Source of the DNA: Candidatus Gallacutalibacter stercoravium
GTDB lineage: Bacteria > Bacillota > Clostridia > Oscillospirales > Acutalibacteraceae
Reading direction: 5' to 3'
DNA: 64,000 nucleotides
Assembly: GCA_018716975.1 (NCBI GenBank)
Contig: DVJE01000030.1
Span: 30,437 to 94,436, forward strand
In this document: positions 51,863 to 59,828 of the stretch, one piece after another
Layout: each line of letters begins with the position of its first letter
How positions within the stretch are numbered: position 1 is the first letter of the stretch
The notes under the pieces: generated by a model
Seen by the model: the letters and a program-made list of their open reading frames with translations, nothing else
Told to the model about the DNA's origin: nothing
Databases searched by the model: none
Position numbers and translations under genes: made by a program

Positions 51863-51967
51863 ATGAAAAGATACTGCTGCAAGATCGCTTCTAAACTGCA
51901 TAAAGCGGCTCTATTTTCGAGCACTTTGGCGGCTTGCGCCGCGTGGAACGGCTTCTTCACCCGTTAG
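51863..51967 (+). CDS. candidate small peptide in the esterase leader
   Basis: An ATG opens a 34-codon frame that begins MKRYCCKIASKLHKAALFSS and ends in AACAAWNGFFTR. A basic start, Ala-rich helix and Cys near the end recall short autoinducer-type or leader peptides, but the RBS is weak and no processing gene is close by. It follows a promoter and precedes the esterase by about 60 bases. Speculative. Confidence 0.3.
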   Translation: MKRYCCKIASKLHKAALFSSTLAACAAWNGFFTR

Positions 51968-52030
51968 AGGCCGCCCTTGACGGTGCGGCGGCTGTCTAAT
52001 GTCTGCCTAATATTGAGAAAGGTATTTTTT

Positions 52031-52846
52031 ATGTACGACATTTCAAAAAATCCCATGAGCCGGCCCTTTGAATTTGACGGGCCGAAAGATCACGGTGTGT
52101 TAGTGCTGCACGGTTTTACCGCCACGCCGGGAACTGTTTTGCCGTTGGGGCGCGCCATTGCGCAATCCGGGCATTATGTGCGGGGAATTCTTTTACCCGG
52201 CCACGGCACCTGTGTGGAAGATATGGCGGCCACCCGATGGCAACAATGGCTTGGAGCTGCACAACAAGCCTTTGACGATATGCGCCGCAGTTGCCGTCAC
52301 GTTAGTGTAGTAGGGCTTTCTATGGGCGGTACCCTTACCCTGCTGTTGGCAGAAAGCCGCCCCGTCTACCGGGCTGTTCCCATTGCCGCCGCTCTTAAAG
52401 TTTGGGATTGGCGCAGCCACTTTGCCCCGCTGTTATGGCGGTTATGCCCCTATCCCACAGTCTCTGGCCATAAAAAGACGCCTCACAACTTTTTAGCGGA
52501 ATATAACGTTTGCTATCCGTGTACACCGCTGCGCAGTGTGGTGGATATGAACCAAATGATGCGGGTAGCCCGGCAAGGGCTAAAGCGCATTACCTGCCCG
52601 CTGTTGGCCGTGCAGGCGGGTAAGGACGAAACGGTGCACCCCGACAGCGCGAAATGGATTTTGCTGCAAACAAAAAGCCGGTATAAAAAACTGCTGGTGT
52701 TAAAAAACAGCCCACATGTGTGCACCCTCGGCTGTGAACGGGAGTTGCTGTTTCGCCGGGTTTGCCATTTTTTAGGGTCAAACCCCGGCGAAACGTCTTG
52801 CTTAAAAAACAAATCTAAAATCAATAAAGGAGCTGATCTTTCTTGA
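52031..52846 (+). CDS. alpha/beta-hydrolase, carboxylesterase or monoacylglycerol lipase type
   Basis: The 271-residue protein has the lipase box GLSMGG with the catalytic Ser, the oxyanion motif VLVLHGFTATPGTVLPLG and GILLPGHGTC. The acid is in AGKDETVHPDSA and the His in NSPHVCTL, so the triad is complete. It resembles Est30-type carboxylesterases of Bacillus. No signal peptide is seen. The start is the ATG eight bases from AAAGG. Its end overlaps the start of the CNNM gene by four bases, so the two are coupled. Confidence 0.9.
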   Translation: MYDISKNPMSRPFEFDGPKDHGVLVLHGFTATPGTVLPLGRAIAQSGHYVRGILLPGHGTCVEDMAATRWQQWLGAAQQAFDDMRRSCRHVSVVGLSMGGTLTLLLAESRPVYRAVPIAAALKVWDWRSHFAPLLWRLCPYPTVSGHKKTPHNFLAEYNVCYPCTPLRSVVDMNQMMRVARQGLKRITCPLLAVQAGKDETVHPDSAKWILLQTKSRYKKLLVLKNSPHVCTLGCERELLFRRVCHFLGSNPGETSCLKNKSKINKGADLS

Positions 52847-54129
52847 GCAACGGCATGGATTGGCTATTTTACATATTATTGGTCATTCTTATCGCCTTCT
52901 CCGCTTATTTTTCTTCTTCTGAAACCGCTATATCCACCGTAAGCAAAATGCGGCTGCGTCACTATGCCGAACAAGGTAACAGTAAAGCGAAAAAGGCCCT
53001 GTATATCTCCGACAACTACGACAAAGCCATTTCTACTATCTTAATCGGCAACAATATCGTCAACATCACCGCCTCATCTATCGCCACAATGCTGGCTGTT
53101 CGCATGCTAGGCGAAGCCGGCACCGTGGTAAGCACTATTGTGATGACAATTCTTATCTTAACCTTTGGCGAAGTGCTTCCTAAGGCATTGGCCAAAGATA
53201 ACAGTGAAAAACTGGCCCTTGCTTTTTCGCCTGCGCTGTTTGTGCTTATGCGCGTTTTTTCACCCTTGGTATATCTTTTTGTAAAACTAAAGTGGTTTGT
53301 TGCGCGCCTTACCAAAAGCGGCAGCAATTCCCCCACCTATACCGAACAAGAGCTGAAGTACCTTGTGCAAAATATTGAACAAGAGGGTGTGCTGGAACAG
53401 CAAGAAGGAGAACTAGTGAAACGGGCGCTGGAGTTCGACGAACGCACTGTGCAAGAAATTCTCACACCTCGGGTAGATGTGATCGCTATAGATATAAACG
53501 ATGACATAAAACAAATCTCTTCTTTGGTGCTTTCACAGCGCTTTGCCCGCCTGCCGGTTTATGAAGGAGATATGGATAATATCGTGGGCGTGTTACATAC
53601 GCGGGACTTTTTGCACGCCATGGCCTGTGGAAAATCCATCCAACTAAAAGAAATGCTTCAGCCCGCGGCGTTTGTCTACCGCACCAAAAAGCTATCTTCT
53701 TTATTAAACGACTTTAAGCGCAGCCAGCAGCACCTGGCCGTTGTTACCGACGAATACGGCGGTACGATGGGCATTGTTACCATGGAGGATCTGCTAGAGC
53801 AGTTGGTGGGCGATATTTGGGATGAAGACGAACAGGCAGAAGCCAACTTTGTCGCGTTGCCGGACGGCAGCTTTTCTGTGAATGGCGAGATGAACACCCT
53901 AGAGGTATTTGAAAACATACAATTTCAAGACGACCATTTTAGCAGCGATTCCAACAGCATCGGTGGTTGGGCTTTAGAAATGTTGGGGCATATCCCCAAC
54001 ACTGGAGAATCATTTACCTACCAAGGCCTTAACGTAACCGTTTCACAAGTAGAGGAACAACGGGTTGCCCGGGTAAAACTGCGCTTGTTGCCCCAAAACA
54101 ACGGCGCACAGCCTGAAACGCAGCCGTAA
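52843..54129 (+). CDS. CNNM/CorC-family membrane protein with CBS domains
   Basis: The N-terminal DUF21/CNNM domain has four hydrophobic segments (FYILLVILIAFSAYFSSSET, SSIATMLAVRMLG). Two CBS domains start near residue 200 (ILTPRVDVIAID, VYRTKKLSSLLNDF). A CorC/HlyC domain closes the protein (GIVTMEDLLEQLVGDIWDE). Related proteins take part in magnesium efflux or tolerance; older names call them hemolysins. The start is TTG, ten bases from AAAGGAG, overlapping the esterase stop. It is followed by a terminator. Confidence 0.93.
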   Translation: MSNGMDWLFYILLVILIAFSAYFSSSETAISTVSKMRLRHYAEQGNSKAKKALYISDNYDKAISTILIGNNIVNITASSIATMLAVRMLGEAGTVVSTIVMTILILTFGEVLPKALAKDNSEKLALAFSPALFVLMRVFSPLVYLFVKLKWFVARLTKSGSNSPTYTEQELKYLVQNIEQEGVLEQQEGELVKRALEFDERTVQEILTPRVDVIAIDINDDIKQISSLVLSQRFARLPVYEGDMDNIVGVLHTRDFLHAMACGKSIQLKEMLQPAAFVYRTKKLSSLLNDFKRSQQHLAVVTDEYGGTMGIVTMEDLLEQLVGDIWDEDEQAEANFVALPDGSFSVNGEMNTLEVFENIQFQDDHFSSDSNSIGGWALEMLGHIPNTGESFTYQGLNVTVSQVEEQRVARVKLRLLPQNNGAQPETQP

Positions 54130-54192
54130 CAGTTAGAACATCCCGCCTTAACCGGAGTGTTGTCCTTGCGCTAAAACGAAAATTTGTTATAG

Positions 54193-54234
54193 CAGGAATA
54201 CGGCAAACAAATTTGCCCGTATTCCTGTTTTTTT
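54193..54234 (+). terminator. terminator of the esterase-CNNM unit
   Basis: CAGGAATACG and CGTATTCCTG pair, and eight T follow. It lies about 60 bases past the stop. Confidence 0.9.
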
Positions 54235-54260
54235 ATCCGCTCTCTTTTTCGGTGGAAGAA

Positions 54261-54288
54261 TTGACAAAACCAGCAGAAGGGGTAAAAT
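54261..54288 (+). promoter_or_regulatory. promoter of htpG
   Basis: TTGACA, a 16-base spacer and TAAAAT lie about 80 bases before htpG. No CIRCE or CtsR repeat was seen beside it, so heat control is not evident. Confidence 0.7.
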
Positions 54289-54369
54289 ATATTGTTAGCA
54301 TTATTTAAGCGTTGATAAAAGCGCTTTATTCTGGGCGGTTGCCCAAAGTATCAGGAAGGGAATGTTACA

Positions 54370-56238
54370 ATGAAACGAGAAGGCCAAATTCAGGTACATT
54401 CTGAAAACATTTTTCCGATTATTAAAAAATGGCTCTATTCCGACAAGGATATTTTCCTGCGGGAGCTCGTCTCCAACGGATGCGACGCCATCAAAAAATG
54501 GGAGCACTTGGTGTCTATGGGCGAGGCCCAAGCGGATGAAAGCACCCCGCGCATTGACATAACTGCCGACAAAGAGGCCCGCACCCTGACGGTCAGCGAC
54601 AACGGTTTAGGTATGACCGAAGAAGAGGTGGAAAAATATATTACGCAAATCGCCTTTTCCGGCGCGGAGGATTTTATCGCCAAATACCAAGAAAAAGGCG
54701 ACGCGGCTTCGGGTATTATCGGCCACTTCGGCTTAGGCTTTTATTCGGCTTTTATGGTGGCGGACTCGGTAGAAATCGATACCCTTTCTTACCTACCCGG
54801 CGCGGCGGCTGTGCATTGGGTATCCGACGGCAGCTCCACCTATGAAATATCCGACGGCGCCCGCCAGCAAAGGGGCACCACCATCACGTTGTACATCGGG
54901 CAAGACAGCAGCGAGTTCTTAGAGGAATCCCGCCTACGGGAAATGCTGCGTAAGTACTGCTACTTTATGCCCTATGAAATTTATTTCCACACAAACAGCG
55001 CCCAGAACGAGCAAAAAGCAGATACAGAAGAAAAGACCGAAGAAAAACCTGTTAACAACACTCACCCTCTCTGGCTAAAAGCCCCTAAGGACTGCACCAA
55101 AGAGGAATACGAGCACTTTTACAGCGAGGTATTTTTAGACTTTAATCCTCCCCTGTTCTGGATCCACCTAAATGTGGATTACCCCTTTAATCTAAAAGGC
55201 ATCCTCTACTTCCCCAAACAGAACGACAAATTGCAGGTTATGCCCGGCGAAATTAAGCTATTTAGCAACCAAGTGTATATTGCCGATAACATCAAAGAAG
55301 TGGTGCCGGAATTTTTAATGCTGCTTAAGGGGGTTATTGATTGCCCCGATTTGCCCTTAAATGTTTCCCGCAGCTTTTTGCAAAACGACGGCGACGTGGC
55401 TAAAATCTCTCGCCACATCACCAAAAAAGTTTCAGACAAGTTGCATTCCGTCTTCCGCGAGGATCGCAAGGCCTACGAGGGATATTGGCAAGACATCGCG
55501 CCCTTTATCAAGTTTGGTTGCATTAAAGACGAAAAGTTTTACGACCGGGTAAAGGACATTTTGTTGTTGCAAACCATCAATGGGGAATATCTTACTTTAG
55601 AGGAATACCCCAAGCAAAAAGACGGCAAAATCTTTTATGTAACCGACGAAAGCGTGCAGGCCAGCTACATCCAACTGTTTAAAGAAAACGGCATCAATGC
55701 CGCCCTGTTGGGCCACGCCATTGACAGCCACTTTATCAGCTTTTTGGAATACAAAGAGAAGGATTTAAAATTTGCCCGCATTGACTCAGACATCGGCGAC
55801 GCCATGAAGGAAGATGCTGGTGAAGAGGCGCAGGATGAAAAAGCCAAAGAAGAAGAGCAAGCGAAACAAATTACCGATATCTTTGTAAAAGAGCTTGGGG
55901 ATGATAAACTTGCCATACAGGCTCAGCGTTTAAAATCCGCCGAAACCCCGGCAGTTATGCTGCTTTCGGAATATGAACGCCGCATACAAGATATGAGCGC
56001 CCAATATGGGTTCGCTTTTGGTAATGATGTTAGCGCAAAGTCCACCCTGGTGCTGAATTTAAATAACCCGATCATTCAGGCTGTGCCAAAACTGGAGGAC
56101 GAAAAATGCGCCTTGGTATGCCGCACGGTGTGCGATCTGGCGCGTATCAGTCACAAGCAACTGACGCCGGAAGAGATGTCTGAATTTTTGCAGCACAACG
56201 TCAAGCTGCTTTCGTATGTAGCCGGCATTCAAGAATAA
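54370..56238 (+). CDS. htpG: chaperone HtpG (Hsp90 family)
   Basis: HtpG is a dimeric ATP-dependent chaperone of the cytoplasm. The N-terminal GHKL ATPase has FLRELVSNGCDAIKK with the catalytic Glu, VSDNGLGMTEEEVE and GHFGLGFYSAFMVA. The middle domain contains PLNVSRSFLQNDGDV. The length of 622 residues is normal. Two charged low-complexity loops are found, near residues 218-235 and near 475-500 (DAGEEAQDEKAKEEEQA). The ATG follows GGAAGGGA. It has its own promoter. Confidence 0.97.
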   Translation: MKREGQIQVHSENIFPIIKKWLYSDKDIFLRELVSNGCDAIKKWEHLVSMGEAQADESTPRIDITADKEARTLTVSDNGLGMTEEEVEKYITQIAFSGAEDFIAKYQEKGDAASGIIGHFGLGFYSAFMVADSVEIDTLSYLPGAAAVHWVSDGSSTYEISDGARQQRGTTITLYIGQDSSEFLEESRLREMLRKYCYFMPYEIYFHTNSAQNEQKADTEEKTEEKPVNNTHPLWLKAPKDCTKEEYEHFYSEVFLDFNPPLFWIHLNVDYPFNLKGILYFPKQNDKLQVMPGEIKLFSNQVYIADNIKEVVPEFLMLLKGVIDCPDLPLNVSRSFLQNDGDVAKISRHITKKVSDKLHSVFREDRKAYEGYWQDIAPFIKFGCIKDEKFYDRVKDILLLQTINGEYLTLEEYPKQKDGKIFYVTDESVQASYIQLFKENGINAALLGHAIDSHFISFLEYKEKDLKFARIDSDIGDAMKEDAGEEAQDEKAKEEEQAKQITDIFVKELGDDKLAIQAQRLKSAETPAVMLLSEYERRIQDMSAQYGFAFGNDVSAKSTLVLNLNNPIIQAVPKLEDEKCALVCRTVCDLARISHKQLTPEEMSEFLQHNVKLLSYVAGIQE

Positions 56239-56398
56239 CACCGCTTTTGGCCAATAAAAAATCATAGCGAAGAACGCACGGCGCGGCAAACATAGTTTGC
56301 CGCGCCGTAATTGTTATGCCACCGTTGCCACCATTTCCCTTTACCGTAACGGATAATCCACCGATAGAATGCGAATAGTATGAACGGTGGTGAAAACA

Positions 56399-56845
56399 AT
56401 GGCAGACAAAGAAAAAGAACTCACTCTTCCCATCAAAAACCGCTTTTCTCTGCGGTTGGATAAACGCTCCCATCAAAATATCGCCGTATTTACCGTTGGG
56501 TCGCTGGCGTACTCAGCCATTGAAATTCTATGGCGCGGTTACACGCACTGGACCATGATGATAACCGGCGGTATCTGCTTTGTTGTTTTGTTCCGCGTGT
56601 TTTGTAAAATTGCACGGTGCCAACTATGGAAAAAATGCATGGCAGGCGCCGGCATTATCACCTCGATTGAATTTTTGGCCGGGTGCATTGTCAACTTAGG
56701 ACTGCGCATGGATGTTTGGGACTACTCCTACCTGCCCTTTAACCTGTTGGGGCAAATTTGCCCGCTGTACAGCTTTCTGTGGGGGCTGCTGTCCATTCCC
56801 GCCGTTTATCTAACCAACCGGCTACAAAAGCTGTTTTCGCGGTGA
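56399..56845 (+). CDS. small integral membrane protein, CmpB-type
   Basis: The 148-residue protein has four hydrophobic segments: IAVFTVGSLAYSAIEIL, MMITGGICFVVLFRVF, AGAGIITSIEFLAGCIVNLG and PLYSFLWGLLSIPAVYL. The order WRGYTHWTM, then LRMDVWDYSYLPFNLLGQICP matches proteins annotated as CmpB-type ABC transporter membrane proteins; no ABC partner is near. The ATG follows GGTGG by eight bases. It lies about 160 bases downstream of htpG. Function unknown. Confidence 0.8.
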   Translation: MADKEKELTLPIKNRFSLRLDKRSHQNIAVFTVGSLAYSAIEILWRGYTHWTMMITGGICFVVLFRVFCKIARCQLWKKCMAGAGIITSIEFLAGCIVNLGLRMDVWDYSYLPFNLLGQICPLYSFLWGLLSIPAVYLTNRLQKLFSR

Positions 56846-56913
56846 GCTGTGCTTCATATGCGCGGCGTCAAAATAACACAGAGCACAAAAGCACAACCAA
56901 ATCTGAGCATAAA

Positions 56914-56953
56914 AGCAGCTCCATTGGTTCTTGACCAACGGAGCTGCTTTTTA
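56914..56953. terminator. bidirectional terminator between the CmpB-like gene and the APH-fold kinase
   Basis: AGCAGCTCC with GGAGCTGCT, and inner TTGGT with ACCAA, form a long stem. TTTTTAT follows on the plus strand and CTTTT on the minus strand. The two flanking genes are convergent. Confidence 0.85.
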
Positions 56954-56972
56954 TCTGTATCTATACATCGGC

Positions 56973-57743
56973 TTACGCCAAGGCCTGTTCTAGCGTTTGG
57001 CGGTGGCGCCAAATCCAATACAAACTACGGATACGCCAGGCAAAACCCCACAAGCAGCCCTCATCCTCCGGTTGTAAGTGAGGGTCAATCGCCTCGTGGG
57101 CTGTTTCGCAGATAACCACCTCTATCATTTGTTCCACCAAGCGGGCCCGTTCACAGCGCGCCAGGCCGTAGCCATCGCATACCAGCCGCACCTGGGCCGC
57201 TCTCCCTTCAGGGGATGGCAAGTCATACTTTTGTTGCAAATCGTCGTCCACTAACTGGGGGAACAGCCAGCAAACCCGCGCCAACTCTACCAAAGGATCC
57301 AATGGGCCGGCAAACTCCCAATCCACCAAACGCAACGGCATACCGCCCTTTGTCAGCAGGTTCCAGGGGGCCACATCGCCGTGGCACCAAATGCGGCGCT
57401 CACACCCAATTTCACGCAAACACCAAGGCTGGCAAACATCGAACCGTGGGTGTTCGGCGTAAAAACGAGCGCCCGCCCGGTGTAACGCCGCAACCAAACC
57501 ACCCACCGCAAAAAGTGCTTCATCCTTCCAGCGGTAGGGGTGCACCATCTCTCCGGGAATAAAATCATAAACCTCTTGCTCCGGCGTCAAGGCGCGCATA
57601 TGCTCCACCGGCAACCCCTCCTGCTCTAAAAATTGCAGAAAGAGCTGCACCGAAGGCGACCATGGCCTGCGCGGCCTGCATACCGTATCGCCCTGCCGCT
57701 GCACTTGTTTTTCCGGCGACAAAATCTCGGCTATCTGTTCCAT
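56973..57743 (-). CDS. aminoglycoside phosphotransferase-fold kinase
   Basis: The protein of 256 residues carries the catalytic loop CHGDVAPWNLL (HGD-x4-N) near residue 120 and the metal-binding motif LVDWEFAGP near 137, where the second Asp stands. It belongs to the APH/choline kinase fold. Bacterial members phosphorylate sugars, choline, homoserine or antibiotics; nothing here tells which. The N-terminal lobe is short (about 80 residues) and lacks a clear Lys motif. The ATG follows GAGAGGGG. It lies 20 bases after mreB on the same strand. Confidence 0.88.
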   Translation of the reverse strand: MEQIAEILSPEKQVQRQGDTVCRPRRPWSPSVQLFLQFLEQEGLPVEHMRALTPEQEVYDFIPGEMVHPYRWKDEALFAVGGLVAALHRAGARFYAEHPRFDVCQPWCLREIGCERRIWCHGDVAPWNLLTKGGMPLRLVDWEFAGPLDPLVELARVCWLFPQLVDDDLQQKYDLPSPEGRAAQVRLVCDGYGLARCERARLVEQMIEVVICETAHEAIDPHLQPEDEGCLWGFAWRIRSLYWIWRHRQTLEQALA

Positions 57744-57763
57744 AGCGCCCCTCTCAGAAAAGA

Positions 57764-58789
57764 TTAATACTCTTCGCTAAGCGGATTCATAGCGGCGCCA
57801 GATTCATCTCCCAGCGCGTCGATATAGGCAATGGCTTTGCCGGCCCCCAGCACCACGCAATTACCGGGATCTTCCGCAATCGTGACGGGTAAGCGCGTTT
57901 TTTTGGCGATGAGCTCGTCAAATCCATAAAGCTGAGCGCCGCCGCCGGTAAGCATAATGCCATCTTGATAAATATCACCCACCAGTTCCGGAGGCGTTTC
58001 TTCCAACATATTTTGAATAACCCGGCATATTTGCATGCCGAAATCCAACAGGGCCTCCAGCACCTCATCCGAACTTATCTGGATCTGTTGAGGTAAACCG
58101 GTTAGCGCATTGCGCCCCTTGGCCGCGTAATGCAACAGCTCTTTGCGGGGATATACACACCCAATCTCTTTTTTAATGGTTTCTGCCATGCGCTTTCCAA
58201 TTATTAAATTGTACTTTTTGCGAATATATTTTACAATTGCATCGTCAAAGGTATTACCCGCCACTTTGATGGAGCGAACCGCCGCCACACCGCTTAAAGA
58301 TACCACCGCCATATCGGTAGTGCCTCCGCCGATATCCACCACCAAAGAGCCATGCGGGCCTGAAATATCTAAGCCTGCGCCGATGGCCGCCGCCACCGGC
58401 TCTTCTATCAGGCATATTTTGCGCACGCCGGCTGTGCTGATAGCATTAACCACCGCGCGCTTTTCTACCTCTGTCACCTCACCGGGGATACAAGCCACCA
58501 CGCGCGGCATAAACACCATGCTGGAGCTTATTTTTTTTAAAAAATGGCGCACCATTTGTTCCACTAAGTCAAAATCAGAAATAACCCCGTTGCTCAAGGG
58601 ATATACCACCGAAACCCGATTAGACGTGCGCCCCACCATCTGATAGGCCTCTTGACCCACGGCTATCAGTTCCTCTGTTTCATTATCCACCGCCACTACT
58701 GAGGGCTCGTTTACCACAACGCCCTTGCCGCTGACGTAAATTTGGATATTGGATGTGCCAAGATCGATTGCCGCATCCGTTCCCAACAT
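57764..58789 (-). CDS. mreB: MreB/Mbl-like actin homologue
   Basis: MreB filaments guide cell-wall synthesis along the rod. The phosphate-1 motif is AIDLGTSNIQIYV, the connect motif and phosphate-2 are VVDIGGGTTDMAVV, and the adenosine motif is GIMLTGGGAQLYGF. IEEPVAAAIGAG is conserved. With 341 residues it is typical. Upstream reads AGGAGGCATAGCCTATG. mreC and mreD are not next to it, so it could be a second MreB (MreBH or Mbl type). Confidence 0.95.
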   Translation of the reverse strand: MLGTDAAIDLGTSNIQIYVSGKGVVVNEPSVVAVDNETEELIAVGQEAYQMVGRTSNRVSVVYPLSNGVISDFDLVEQMVRHFLKKISSSMVFMPRVVACIPGEVTEVEKRAVVNAISTAGVRKICLIEEPVAAAIGAGLDISGPHGSLVVDIGGGTTDMAVVSLSGVAAVRSIKVAGNTFDDAIVKYIRKKYNLIIGKRMAETIKKEIGCVYPRKELLHYAAKGRNALTGLPQQIQISSDEVLEALLDFGMQICRVIQNMLEETPPELVGDIYQDGIMLTGGGAQLYGFDELIAKKTRLPVTIAEDPGNCVVLGAGKAIAYIDALGDESGAAMNPLSEEY

Positions 58790-59112
58790 AGGCTATGCCT
58801 CCTATAATCATTGCCAAAGCCCGCTTCGGGGCTCGCGTCAATACGTTTCTTTTGTTTTATTGATTGCTTACAGTTTTAACACGGGCACCTTCTGACAAGT
58901 ATTACCGCAAAATGGTTAAAAATGAAAACCTCTGCCTATCTTCTGATTTTTCATCACAATACGATTCCCTGCGGTTTTTAGAAAACCAGGCGCTATTTGG
59001 CGCCAAAGCGGTAATCCCTTCCGTTTGAAAAGCAAACAAGCCCCAAACGTTTTCCTGCCAGCTTCTGCCAGGTTGCCTCTCAGCGCTTTTTATCACTATT
59101 TTGCTGTCTTTT

Positions 59113-59141
59113 ATTATAGTCGGTTTCTTTCTAAAAAACAA
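59113..59141 (-). promoter_or_regulatory. promoter of mreB
   Basis: TTGTTT, a 17-base spacer and TATAAT lie on the minus strand, about 325 bases before mreB. The long leader between shows no gene. Nothing else is recognised in the 357-base gap. Confidence 0.55.
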
Positions 59142-59146
59142 CCGTT

Positions 59147-59806
59147 TTACCCCTTGCGTAGCGCAGCCGCCACCACTAGGCCATTCACCTGCGCGGCGCC
59201 GGATGCTAACAAAACAGAGGCGCATTGGCCCAAAGTAGCGCCCGTTGTCACCACATCGTCACACAGCAACACGCGTTTGCCTTGTAACGAACTGCCGGGC
59301 CTTACCGCATACACGCCCTGCACATTGCGCCAGCGAAGATGGGCCGGCAAGTTGTGCTGCTGTTCATTGCTTTTTACTTTTTGCAGCAACGCCGCATAGG
59401 GCGCCCCCATTCGCCGCGCCGTCTCTTTGGCCAGCAGCGCAGCCTGATTATAGCCACGTTCCCGCTCCTTTACCCGGGTTAATGGCACACTCGTCACTAT
59501 GTCAAAGTGGATATCGGCAAATACCTCACCGGCCGCTTGGGCCATATAAAACGCTAGCGGCCCCGCGTAGCCGCGTTTGCCATGAAATTTGAGCTGTAAT
59601 ATAGATTTGCGCACAATATCTTCATACCGAAAGGGCGCGGCACAGCTCATAATTGGTTCTGCGCCATCTGACGCAATGGGGATCGCTTGTGTAAAATAAG
59701 GCAGCCGGGTAGCGCAACTACTGCAGCACTGGGCGCCGGAGGATAACACCGCCCCGCAAAAAGGGCAGCGCAGCGGAAATAAAAGCCGCCAAAACCGTTC
59801 AAGCAT
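59147..59806 (-). CDS. comFC: ComF-family phosphoribosyltransferase-like protein
   Basis: The ComF zinc region has Cys pairs in RCPFCGAVL and CCSSCATRL. The phosphoribosyltransferase fold shows VPLTRVKERERGYNQAALLA and the PRPP loop VLLCDDVVTTGAT. ComFC proteins act in natural transformation or in related DNA handling. The length of about 219 residues is normal. The start was placed at an ATG nine bases from GGCGG rather than the GTG adjoining it. It follows recD2 at 22 bases; together they resemble a DNA uptake or repair unit. Confidence 0.9.
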   Translation of the reverse strand: MLERFWRLLFPLRCPFCGAVLSSGAQCCSSCATRLPYFTQAIPIASDGAEPIMSCAAPFRYEDIVRKSILQLKFHGKRGYAGPLAFYMAQAAGEVFADIHFDIVTSVPLTRVKERERGYNQAALLAKETARRMGAPYAALLQKVKSNEQQHNLPAHLRWRNVQGVYAVRPGSSLQGKRVLLCDDVVTTGATLGQCASVLLASGAAQVNGLVVAAALRKG

Positions 59807-59828
59807 CTTTCTCACCCGCCTGTTAACG

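Noticed and set aside
54240..54369. Heat-shock operator (CIRCE or CtsR box) before htpG
   Set aside because: No nine-base inverted repeat of CIRCE type or GGTCAAA repeats were found.
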